Assembly (NCBI GenBank): GCA_019828545.1
Contig: JACVRA010000210.1
Coordinates: 186,531 to 250,530, forward strand
From: Paracamarosporium sp. OC-R06-R3
Taxonomy: Eukaryota > Ascomycota > Dothideomycetes > Pleosporales > Didymosphaeriaceae
Direction of reading: 5' to 3'
DNA: 64,000 nucleotides
In this document: one piece after another, positions 23,078 through 32,860 of the stretch
How positions within the stretch are numbered: the stretch's first letter is position 1
How the letters are laid out: every line of letters begins with the position of its first letter
Notes under the pieces: generated by a model
The model's input: only the letters and a program-made list of their open reading frames with translations
Database searches by the model: none
Told to the model about the DNA's origin: nothing
Translations under genes and position numbers: made by a program

Positions 23078-24603
23078 ATGCGCTCTTCCTTGGTATACGT
23101 TGCCTTTTTGGCATCCTCTGCATGCGCTTTCCCCTGGTTGAGACCCGAGGGAATAGAAGCGTTGCTCAATCACCCAGAGGCCCAAGCAGAGATCAGGAGG
23201 AGGCTCGCTGAACACGAGGAAACACACACAAGCCAGCATGAAGCTCGGCAATTGAACACCGGACTGGTCGGGGGTTTGGTGACCTTACTGGACGGAACTT
23301 TGAGCGCGGTACTTGACAACGTTTTGGGCTTGATTCCTACAAACGATGCGGTGAAAGGACTCAAGAAATTCCCTGAAGGCACGTTAACATTATACTTAAC
23401 AACCACGTCAATTGCAACACTAACAGCGACTAGCCAAGTACCCTTTCAAGGCACCAGGCCCAACGGACCAGCGTGGTCCTTGTCCTGGCCTGAACACATT
23501 GGCCAACCATGGCTGTGAGTAATATCAAAACTTGATGTGGTTGCACTGTTACTGACCCCTTTTAAGATATTCCACGTAATGGTATCGCAACAATCGGTCA
23601 AATCAATGCTGCTACAGCGGCTGTTTTTAACATGGGTGCCGATCTGTCAAGCCTGCTCGCAACCGGTGGTGCCCTCGATGGAGGTGACATCATATCCCAG
23701 AAGATGAGCATTGGAGGCCCGGATAACCGAGTGGGTGTTCTCAATGGCGCACTGAACAAGGTGCTCGGTACTCCGTCGGGCATTGCAGGACATGGCAAAT
23801 TCAACGAGGGCGACGCTTCTGCCACACGCGAAGACTTCTTCCTAAACGGCGACAACATCTCCTTTAAGCCAGAACTGTTCAAGCAGATGCACCAGCAGGC
23901 TATCGCAAAGGGCGATGGCACCTACAGTGTTGATGCGATCAAGGAGCACTTCAAGAACCGTTACGCCGCATCTAAAGCTGCTAACAAGCAGTTTTACTTC
24001 AATGTGCCTTCCTCTGCTGTGGTCATGGGCGCGTACTACTTCATCCCAGGCTTTTTCTCCAACGGCACCATCGGCGCTGGTGGTGTTGCGAACGAGGCTT
24101 CCATCACAAGCTTCTATGGTGCAAAGCCAACCAGAAAGGGTGCATGGAAAGACCCAGAGCTGACCTATACACACGTTCCGGAGCGCATTCCTGAGCAAGG
24201 CTGGTACCGTCGTGCAACTCCCATGACAGTTGTCGAAGCTGTCGGCGGAATCCTCGACGTTTATTTATACGCAAAGCCTGCGATGGGCGGCTCTGGTGCT
24301 GACCAGTCCTGGGTCTTGGGTCCGGTAGATATTCCGAATAACCCCCAAGCTCTTAGCTGCTTCTTGTACAACGCCATATACGCCAACTTCCCATCGGAAT
24401 TGTTCAACTCGGTTGTTCTGTTGCAATCGATTGTCAACTCTTTGAGCGGCTTACTTGCGCCTGGTTATAAAGCTTTGGGATGTACCGTTAACTTTCCGGA
24501 TGCGACTGGTACTGCGGCCAGTCGGTACGATTCTTGGTCGAAGACGTACGTTGGAGATGCAAAGTATAAGGCAACTGGAAGTGGGTGGTATAAGAAGTCA
24601 TAA
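23078..24603 (+). CDS. Secreted heme-thiolate peroxidase (unspecific peroxygenase / chloroperoxidase family)
   Basis: Three exons (23078-23378, 23434-23514, 23567-24603) give 472 aa. The N-terminus (MRSSLVYVAFLASSACA-FPW) is a signal peptide. Exon 2 carries the PCP motif (RGPCPGLNTLANHG) with the heme ligand at about Cys117, and residues 208-210 form the EGD acid-base motif followed by Arg (EGDASATRED), as in long UPOs. These enzymes use H2O2 for oxygenation or halogenation of organic substrates outside the cell. The first intron appears to start with GC rather than GT (GAAG|GCACGT), ending CTAG with a CACTAAC branch site; this is the only splice I found that gives the conserved FPEA..PF.APG segment. 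The second intron ends in TTTTAAG. The neighbouring isocyanide synthase makes a tailoring role possible. Confidence 0.88.
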
Positions 24604-25942
24604 GCTGCATAAATCTAGATAAAATCATGACATTACGTTGTACATATAATATACGAATATTAATTATATCATCTAGACTCCACTAGGGTTCAATGTCGTA
24701 GTGTTTGCAGTAAGTTCCTCAAGCGTTTTGTAGAGGCACCAACAGACATTACAGGGGAGTGAGGAGACATTAGGGCCCACCACACGTCGACCTCTTCATA
24801 GTCAACAGTTCAGGTCACCACGTAAATAAAGGAATGCTAGCCGAGACGGAGCGGACTTGCGATCAGACGCCATAAGGCAAAGTCCTGGCATTTGCATTAG
24901 ATGACAACGCTGGTTAGCCATGGGATCCTAACACGGAAGTCGCAATACATACTCTCGAAAACCATTAGAATGCCCCGGTAATCTAGAAGCCACGTTGTTT
25001 GCCACCTATCGCCGAGTCGTTCAGTATGATGTGTGGCCATTTTCTGATTGGATAATAGTATACAGAAGCGATCACGGCGATGGATTGGTCGCTTGCGGTA
25101 ACATGCTGGCACCGGAATTGTGCGACCAAAGAGTCAAGCTGTAGGACCTTGTTTGGGTAGAGAATCCGGCATCCGTGCCGCGTTTAGGAGCGCGAAACGA
25201 GCGGATTCCCGAAGATTTCGATCGTGCACCCAAAGCCATGGAAAACTCCGCGCGTACCTAAACTTATGCGGGAAGAGCATTTAAAATCGAAATAAAAGGC
25301 ACTGATCACCCCTAGAAAGGTTTGGTGGTTATTCGTTCACAGCCGATAGCTAAGAAGCAGTACGTGCAGATTCCAGGACTATGTATTGTAGAGACCATAC
25401 ACTCCGCGTTTAAGACTTCACTTCTACCATGTTCAGAAAACAAGCTACACCAGACGACCCAGCTGCAGGTCCATTTACCTCAGTCAGATCTTATAAGTTG
25501 GATGGAGGGACCTCGGAGCACCTACTTCGGGCTTTCGCTCATGATTTAGAACATTAGACAGAAATCCCGATCCATCGCGACGTGTCATTCTTTATTCACG
25601 AGCATCATAGGCAAGCGAACAGAATGTGATGTCCTTGCTGGATTCCAGTCCCTAGCGTAGCTTAGTGTGGAGAGCCCGGAACCCCGCTTTTGGTAGTCAT
25701 CATGACCACCCAACAGAGGGAGGCGAATCAAAGATAACGTTTCTTCGGACCAACGATGAAAGGCACATATCTCGTCGTATTCGTATTAACTTTCCGACCC
25801 GGGTAGATCTTTTGTTTGCACAGGACATCTAATCTTTTTGATCCTGTCGTATAAATGTGGTATAAATATTCTGGCAACTCGTTGTAGGCTTCTCGATCTC
25901 ACGGGACTGATACAGACATCCCCACCGCAAACTACCATTGGA
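24604..25942. other. Intergenic
   Basis: No supported gene or repeat. The end includes the promoter of the M24 gene. Confidence 0.4.
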
Positions 25943-27229
25943 ATGGGTCACTACTTTGACTGGAATGCAGAACGCAAGGCTAATGGTTTGGACGAGCTTA
26001 TGAACCGCACCCCACATAATGATGGGATCGACCACAAGGCTTTACGCGCCTATCGCCAATCTCGACTTCGCAGTGAGATGGCCAAACATGGTATGGATGC
26101 GGTTGTTCTTTGTGATAGTGTGAACATCCGCTACGCAACCGGGACACGTAACATGCAGATCTGGAGCGGTCGTAATGCTCCTGCGCGATATCTTCTACTT
26201 ACGCAGAACCGTTCTATTCTCTTTGAATTCGCCGGCTGTGCGCATCTTGCCATTGGATTCGAAGATACAATTGATGAGGTACGAATAGCCAGAGGAGCGC
26301 AGTTCAACCTGGATAGGAATATTGAAAAGAAGGAGCGCGAATGGGCGAAGGAGATGGGAGACCTGATCAAAGAGCTAATTGGACGCGAGAACGGGATGAC
26401 GATCGGTCTGGAGCGGATGAATGCCGGCATAGGCATTATTATGACGGAACTCGGTTTCCACATCGTGGATGCGCAGAAAGCTGTCGAGCTCGCTAAGGCC
26501 ATCAAGTGTCCCGAAGAAATCCAATGCATCAAAGAATCCCTTAGAGCTACCGAGCGAGGTGTCCATATGCTACGCGAGTCGATCCGACCAGGACAGACAG
26601 AGAATGAGCTATGGTCTATTCTTCACAAAACTGTGATTGAGAAGGACGGCGACTATGTCGAAACACGGTTACTCAACTCTGACAAGCGCTCAGTTCCATG
26701 GTTTCAAGAGACTTCCAACGCAACGATTGAAGAGAATACACTTATCTGTCTTGACACAGATGTTGTCGGGTGCCACGGGTACTACGCCGACTTCTCTCGA
26801 TCATTCCACGCTGGCCCTGGCGAGCCGTCCGCTTCGCAGAAGCAGCTCTACAGTGATGCGTACAAAATGCTCAATCACAACATTAATGCATTGCGGCCAA
26901 ACATGACCTTCAAAGAGTTTTCCGACGCCGCTTGGGTGATACCGGAGAAGTACTGGAAGAATCGATATTTTGCCATTGCGCACGGGGTCGGCATGACGTG
27001 CGAGTTCCCGTATCTTTACAGTGCGAGAGATTTTGACGAGTTCGGATACGATGGCGTGATTGAGCCAGGGATGACATTGTCTATTGAGGCTTATCTCAGT
27101 GAGGAGGGAGGCACTGATGGTGTGAAACTTGAGGACCAAGTTCTTATCACAGACACTGGGGTTGAGCGCCTATCCCAGTTCCCCTTTGAGAATTCATTGT
27201 TGTATTGTGAGGGCACGGAGTTAATTTAA
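25943..27229 (+). CDS. DddP-like M24-family metalloenzyme
   Basis: Single exon, 428 aa from the ATG at 25943 (MGHYFDWN); the frame opens earlier only at a TTG. Pita-bread (M24/aminopeptidase P) fold with an N-terminal creatinase-like domain (NIRYATGTRNMQIWS). Six metal ligands are visible: Asp271, Asp273, Asp283, His347, Glu382, Glu397. Their spacing is the same as I recall for bacterial DddP, the DMSP lyase of this family, and the flanking text (GDYVETRLL, WFQE, CLDTD, KLEDQVLIT) is also DddP-like. The residue six after the His, an Asp nucleophile in DddP as I recall, is Cys353 here. Fungal DddP homologues are known, so DMSP cleavage is possible, but the substitution makes another lyase or hydrolase activity equally plausible. 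Confidence 0.85.
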   Translation: MGHYFDWNAERKANGLDELMNRTPHNDGIDHKALRAYRQSRLRSEMAKHGMDAVVLCDSVNIRYATGTRNMQIWSGRNAPARYLLLTQNRSILFEFAGCAHLAIGFEDTIDEVRIARGAQFNLDRNIEKKEREWAKEMGDLIKELIGRENGMTIGLERMNAGIGIIMTELGFHIVDAQKAVELAKAIKCPEEIQCIKESLRATERGVHMLRESIRPGQTENELWSILHKTVIEKDGDYVETRLLNSDKRSVPWFQETSNATIEENTLICLDTDVVGCHGYYADFSRSFHAGPGEPSASQKQLYSDAYKMLNHNINALRPNMTFKEFSDAAWVIPEKYWKNRYFAIAHGVGMTCEFPYLYSARDFDEFGYDGVIEPGMTLSIEAYLSEEGGTDGVKLEDQVLITDTGVERLSQFPFENSLLYCEGTELI

Positions 27230-28565
27230 ATTACTTTGGATGAAGATAGCGGACCAATTCTTCACTGATGAATATATGCTACAATGGTTGACGCGTCTTC
27301 CCGTATTTGCCGGCTACTTTGGGACCATTAGTAGCAATTTCGCCTCTTACAAGGGTAGCTTCCCCATTTGTTGCTACATCATGATCTAGGAGAGGCCTTG
27401 GCGACGGCTATTAATTTGAAAGGTATTTTGTTATTTGATTTATCACTAGACAAGATTGAAAATAGGGATGCCGTATGCGATTGACCTACTAGTGTAGAGT
27501 CGAACGTCTTCTTAGTACCAAAGCGCGTCGCTTTTGGCAATGCTTACTCATCACCGCCGGTTTCTATATACTAGAAACTGCCGTAGCCTGTATCGTATGC
27601 TTCACAATAATCTAAAGCCTTTTTTTTTTTAGGGACCGTGCAATTCCGAGGCTCTTTGCTTGGTAGTGGCGTGAAGAGCGCCTGAAGCTTGGGGGTGACA
27701 TACCGACGTCTGAAGGCATAAGATATGACGTAGGTAGTGCCGACTAACCGCCGACGCATTTGACCGGCCAGACCACGATTACATCTCTGCGAGAATCAAG
27801 CCAACGAATCTTCAAACTAAGAACTCCAAGGTCACCGAAAGACTTGAAACAGCACTATACCATACAGGGAAGATTTTGAAGGATTTGCAAGGTGTGCACA
27901 GGGTAATTATTACATGAAAATTATCCTCTAAAATCCTCCCGATGCTATACACTCAGACCACGAGACTGTGTTAAGGACCTACTTGATTGTTGACACCAGA
28001 GACCTATTCTAACTGGTGTTGACTACTGACTATTAAAACTCGTTTTGATATGGAGGCTGACTTCCGAAAATCTCGGCGTTGCTAGAGGGATGTGAACCAT
28101 GATGGTTCAGCCTATTAAAATCGAATTGGACTTCCCAGAAGTCTCTTATAGAACTAGATTTTGATATTCAATACAATCGTCGATGTTTGTGACGAGGTTG
28201 CCGACGGTTCGACCCACGGCGATAATATGACTTAGGAAAGAAGATGCAAAGCAAAGCGACCCACAATAAGATTTAATAGGTACTAATGTACTGGACATGA
28301 TCGTGCCGAACCTCCGCATGCCTCCATATTCTCCACAGAAAGGACCTGAGAAGGATTTCCAAATACTAGGATATCCCCTTATAGGATGTCATCGTTGTCG
28401 ATGACTTCCTGTTCAATCCACTGTTCTCCGCGGAAAGCCCACCACTCCTTGATGCTAGGCAAGCCTCGGGACTATATGAATATGAGCTTGTTTCTCTCCT
28501 GAACCACATACAGAGACAGCAACACAGTCTGAACTTCCATCCTACATATTCCCAACACAACCAAG
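27230..28565. other. Intergenic
   Basis: AT-rich, no supported gene. A TATA-like ACTATATGAAT lies near 28471, about 95 bp before the ATG of the secreted-protein pseudogene. Confidence 0.4.
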
Positions 28566-28952
28566 ATGCGTTTTATCTCCATCATCGCGCCAGTAATTGG
28601 TCTCGCTGCCACCACTCTCGCCTAAGAGAACGTCGATAACTGCAAAAACTCTTGCAGCTTGACCCTGAACGGGTGCCCGGACGAGGGGACCTGTGCAACC
28701 ACCTGTATTGCGTGTACTAGTCGGGGCTTAGGGGTGAGTGTTAAACTTTCCACCATGTACCGGAGCTCTACACGTACGGACAAAATATTTTAGATACCAC
28801 AGGACACCTGTACGTGCGAAACGGAGCCTTCTAGTTGCGATTCTGACTGTAAGACAACATGTTGGGGAGCGTGCGAAGCGTTTGCGGGATCAGTTTTTGA
28901 CAATGGTGTGGCTGTTTGCCAGTCGCAATGCGACGATTCATGTGGATGCTAA
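28566..28952 (+). pseudogene. Cysteine-rich small secreted protein, interrupted after the signal peptide
   Basis: Two exons (28566-28733 and 28794-28952; 60-bp GTGAGT...TTTTAG intron) hold 109 codons. Codons 1-19 encode a clean signal peptide (MRFISIIAPVIGLAATTLA). Codon 20 is a TAA stop (28623-28625), exactly at the predicted cleavage point; beyond it the frame stays open to a final TAA. The mature part would be about 88 residues with 16 cysteines, many in C-x3-C and C-x2-C spacing, ending in Gly-Cys. Such proteins are often apoplastic effectors or antimicrobial peptides, but I recognise no family. The intact downstream frame, phase-matched intron and retained cysteines suggest a recent break, an alternative allele, or a sequencing error. 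It lies between the M24 and M20 genes. Confidence 0.75.
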
Positions 28953-29026
28953 GTAAAGCTCTACAAGCCGCTGTAGTAATCCATTTTGGTAACGTAGCCT
29001 GGTATCATATTGCTGTAAGTCTAATA

Positions 29027-30351
29027 CTAGTCGTCTTCGCTTTCAAAATCCTTTCTGGCATTTGTAGCCACCCTATCATCGACAAGTACGCGGATTGCCA
29101 ACATCGCTAGACCCTTTGCAAATCGTATTGAGATATCATGCGCTTCTTCTGTTGCAGCTGCCGCCGCGAAATCAGGGTTGTGGCAAGCGATCCCAGAGCC
29201 TACCGGAATCGCAAAAGCGCCGTGAAAGCTGGGAACGGTGTAGGATACATTGCCCATATCGGTGGAACCAAACGCCTTGGGAGAGGATTCTCGGAACAAA
29301 ACTTTCTCGCCTAGCGCAGCCATCTCGTTCACATATGTTTCGCTGAGTGTGTCATTCACTCGAAGGTCCTGATATGAGAGACCGCTGAGCACAATCAGCA
29401 GAGGTGTATCAGAATTCCATGATGAAGGGCCACTCACGGGATATAATTGACCGAGCAGCCAGCAGCTATCGCACCGGCTTCAAAGCATGCCTTAACGCGG
29501 TTCAGGAGTGCATCGGCTCGCTTGATCGTCGATGCGCGAACGCACCAGTTCATACGAGTATATTGCGGGACCACGTTTGGCGCAGCACCGCCATCCTCAA
29601 AGACGCCGTGAATCCTCTCGTCAGGTTGAATGTGCTGCCGTAACATTGCTACATTGTTGTACGCCGCAACAGCGGCGTCAAGCGCATTTAGGCCGTTCCA
29701 CGGATCGCCAGCTGCATGCGCTGTTCTTCCCCTGAACTCAACTTTCATTTTGTGGCTTGCAATTAGACTCCATCCGGCGAGACCTGAGTAGGATCCAAGA
29801 CCAAGGCCCTCTTGGGAATGTGGGTGTACCATGAAGGCGCCAGCGATGTCCTCCGGAGGACTGAACGCACCGGCTTCGATGAGCTTCACTTTGCCTCCAC
29901 CTCCCTCTTCTGCCGGTGTACCCAAAATCCGAACGCGCCCTGCGATCTTCAGGTCCACTAATGCGCGAGCGGCTCCAAGGAATGCCGCCATTGAAGAGGT
30001 CGCGACCAGATTATGGCCACAGGCGTGACCGATGCCAGGAAGTGCATCGTACTCGGCACAAAAAATGACGAGACGGCCTTCGCTCCCAATTTCGGCTTCG
30101 AAGCAAGTCTCGAGACCATATGCTTTTCTTGTGACCGTGAATCCACGTTGCTCCAAGTAACCCGATAGAGTGTTATGGGCGATGTATTCTTTATATGTAA
30201 GTTCCGGGTTCTCGCGAATGACTCTGTTTACATCGGTGGAAAGAGAAGTATTTAGGTTGTCCAATTCGGCACTGATGACCTTGCGCGCAGCAAGGATGAT
30301 TTGTTCTTCTTGTTGGGCCGTGGCCTTGTCGCCGGTAGTAATACCGGGCAT
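29027..30351 (-). CDS. M20-family amidohydrolase / peptidase (PM20D2-like)
   Basis: Two exons (29438-30351, 29027-29384; 53-bp intron) give 423 aa. The start is the ATG at 30351; the frame opens upstream only at TTG. Metal-binding motifs of the M20 family are present: AEYDALPGIGHACGHN (His and Asp ligands), PAEEGGGGK (Glu pair), a central dimerisation domain starting at HKMKVEFRGRTAHAA, and a C-terminal His in AIPVGSGIACHNPDF. Closest in feel to ACY1L2/PM20D2, which hydrolyse unusual dipeptides and N-acyl amino acids. No signal peptide, so likely cytosolic. Splicing rebuilds the conserved PGLSYQDLRVN segment. It is divergent from the Zn2Cys6 regulator. Confidence 0.9.
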
Positions 30352-30848
30352 GGTAGGCTTCGAACACTGCTTCAATGGAGGATCTTGATGGGAGTAGACG
30401 CGGTAGTATTCATAAAAACTGGTGGCCTTCCCTTCTTAACGTATGGTTATGCTGTCGATGTCTCTCTCCCGAACTTCCAAGGATGCCCGAGAACTCCGTC
30501 GAGTCCTATTACCCGGCTTCCATAGTTTCATTGCCGTTGATCTGTTGGCGAAGATCTGCGAGTGATGTCTGTAGCCGACCGTCGGCAATCTCTGTAGGGA
30601 GTATTGCAGATAGTCGATGGAAGTTATCTGGCGAGGTCGGCACGCAGCACGGCGGGGGTGGATTAGCGTGAATTGTAGCGCGATGATTCCTTGTGGAGCG
30701 GCCAATTAGATGGCCTCATAGGGCAACTAGCGGCCTATCATCGTTCGAGCGATTGTGATCCTCTTTAGTCATCGTTTCCTGCGCTCCTCGACTCCAATCG
30801 TCCAGACAGTAAATCAATTCCATCCTTGCTGTACATGCACACGACTCC
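30352..30848. promoter_or_regulatory. Divergent promoter: M20 amidohydrolase / Zn2Cys6 regulator
   Basis: 497 bp between two start codons facing away from each other. Several CGG triplets occur, as expected for a Zn2Cys6 target region, but no clear spaced CGG pair was identified. Confidence 0.4.
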
Positions 30849-32555
30849 ATGGACCTACAGTCCCCACTTCCTCGCCAGCTATTGCCGACGTCAGCACAGA
30901 CGTCGGATCGACGAAATACACCACGTTCGCGCAACGGATGCTGGACTTGCCGGACCAAGAAGGTCAAGTGTGATGAGGTGAGGCCGCAATGTCGACGTTG
31001 CCTACGGCTCAAGCTCCTGTGCGATTACACGCCACGGAAGAAAGAGTGCTCGCTACGCCGCCGACTTACTCCTACCACGCATGACACGGACCATTCGTCA
31101 CCCACGAGCGATTGGTTTCAGTCGCTGCTAAGACAAGATGAGGCAAAAGCTATCTCCACATTTCGGTTGCCACTGTCAGGTGGAAGCTGCTCATCAGTGG
31201 CACTCACTGTTACCGACCATGAAGCAATACGCTATTTTCGAACGACTTTTGCCAAGCAACACCATACGAAGAATCCGGATTATTCCCTGTATTCCATCAT
31301 GCTTAAGATTGCTGAGGTCAACCAAGTGGTAATGCATATGGTTCTAGCTGTAGGAGGGCAAGAAATGGAGTTCCGAAAGAATCCATACATAAACCGCGAA
31401 CAAGGAATCAACTCTCCACCATGGCACTACTCCAAGGCCCTGAAGCTGATGGCTGGTATTATCGGAAGCAACAGCGCTGAACAGCTAGATCTCGACTCGA
31501 TACATACAGCATTGTATCTGATGCTGCTTTACGAGCAAAAATATGGCGACAACAGATGCAACGGGGTCCAGAATCATCTCAACGGCGCAGCCTTGATTCT
31601 TAATCAGCGATTTAAAGACAATCTAGCACTCGTGCCAACTTCCAGCGGACAGAAGCGTATGGGTCTCTTATCTCGTACTCAGCCACTGGAGGAAACAGAT
31701 CACCTATCGCTTTACTCGGCTCGAATGGTCATGTGGATGGTGCAGTTTGACACTGCGGCAGCCTTCTGTGGGGCTGGAGGTTCTTTAACTGCTGCTGTGT
31801 ATAAGCTTTTGAGCACCACCACCAGTGGGCAAAACCCCAGCTACACTCAACCTGTGGAGAAATTCGAGCAGTTACACCATTATTCTTACCCACTCTACAG
31901 GACTGTCTGGCGCGAAAAATACCCACAGAGCGAACTACTGGATGATGTAGAAAATCGCAACATCTTCTCCCTTGCAGGTGCATGTTGCCAGCTACGATTC
32001 ATGGTCGCACAGCTATCGAGGCTAGAGAGCAAGGATGCTGAAGCGGCGGAAAGACGAGCTTTGGACGTTGAAAGTTCAATAGACGACGTCGGGAACAAGT
32101 TTAGCGAGCTGATAGAGGTTGCTGCGGGACTATCTCCGGCTACGGATAACTCGCATAGGCTTGTGGCTAACATCCGCAGTGTGGTTCCCCAGTTCTACGC
32201 GGTCGTACTTTATTTTCTTCGCTTGAGGTCTACCGAGGACCAGACACTCACCCCACGTCAGATCGAAGCTCTACGCCAAATCATGAACCTGGCTTTTCAG
32301 GCGCACAAACACGATGGGGAGAAGGCGCTGGTCCGAATCGCATGGCCGCTGTTTATGGTGGCACTAGAGACCAACGACCACCTTCATTGCGAGTGGGCAC
32401 TCGACCGGTTTGGTGCGATGAGCAAATTTGGCCATAATTTTAGTCGAGCGCATCGGTTCTTGGTCGAAGTAGTGAATCTACAAACCCGACTGCGAAAACG
32501 CGTGGATGTTCAGGAGAGATTACGATCCGGACAATTGGATATGTTCGTTATCTAG
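30849..32555 (+). CDS. Zn2Cys6 transcription factor
   Basis: Single exon, 568 aa. The N-terminal zinc cluster at about residues 31-60 reads NGCWTCRTKKVKCDEVRPQC followed by RRCLRLKLLC, giving all six cysteines. A basic linker (RKKECSLRRR) follows. The long C-terminal half is helical and matches the fungal-specific regulator middle homology type, with QEMEFRKNPYINREQGINSPPWHYSKAL near residue 170 typical of the group. Nuclear DNA-binding regulator. Its position at the right edge of the 15-32 kb metabolic block makes a pathway-specific role possible; nothing in the sequence proves it. Confidence 0.9.
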   Translation: MDLQSPLPRQLLPTSAQTSDRRNTPRSRNGCWTCRTKKVKCDEVRPQCRRCLRLKLLCDYTPRKKECSLRRRLTPTTHDTDHSSPTSDWFQSLLRQDEAKAISTFRLPLSGGSCSSVALTVTDHEAIRYFRTTFAKQHHTKNPDYSLYSIMLKIAEVNQVVMHMVLAVGGQEMEFRKNPYINREQGINSPPWHYSKALKLMAGIIGSNSAEQLDLDSIHTALYLMLLYEQKYGDNRCNGVQNHLNGAALILNQRFKDNLALVPTSSGQKRMGLLSRTQPLEETDHLSLYSARMVMWMVQFDTAAAFCGAGGSLTAAVYKLLSTTTSGQNPSYTQPVEKFEQLHHYSYPLYRTVWREKYPQSELLDDVENRNIFSLAGACCQLRFMVAQLSRLESKDAEAAERRALDVESSIDDVGNKFSELIEVAAGLSPATDNSHRLVANIRSVVPQFYAVVLYFLRLRSTEDQTLTPRQIEALRQIMNLAFQAHKHDGEKALVRIAWPLFMVALETNDHLHCEWALDRFGAMSKFGHNFSRAHRFLVEVVNLQTRLRKRVDVQERLRSGQLDMFVI

Positions 32556-32726
32556 TCGGCTACCTGTCTGGTGAAATTGATGGAGACGACAGTATCTTCG
32601 TACGATCTCAACGTGGCGTGAGTACGATAGCCATATCTGTCCGATCCTCGTCGATCATGTCGCTTGACTCAGAAAGGCGCGGACATGCGAGCATCTTCTG
32701 CGTACAATGAGGGACAGTTGACGCAC

Positions 32727-32818
32727 TAAGTAAGATACCGGCTACTCGCCTAACATGCCAAGACGTACGTCTTGGCCTTACGCAGCTCAACGTAACTTCG
32801 CAGCCCAACGTAACTTTG
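32727..32818 (+). repeat. Left terminal inverted repeat
   Basis: Contains a perfect 20-bp palindrome at 32757-32776 (GCCAAGACGT and its complement) and direct repeats at 32781-32798 and 32799-32816. Pairs with 34365-34458. Confidence 0.8.
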
Positions 32819-32860
32819 AGTCGCCAATCTATCTATTTTATCAATTTGTCAACCACAACC

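Noticed and set aside
14984..32555. PKS or NRPS core for the metabolic block
   Set aside because: No ketosynthase, adenylation or condensation motifs occur in any frame; the isocyanide synthase is the only core enzyme.
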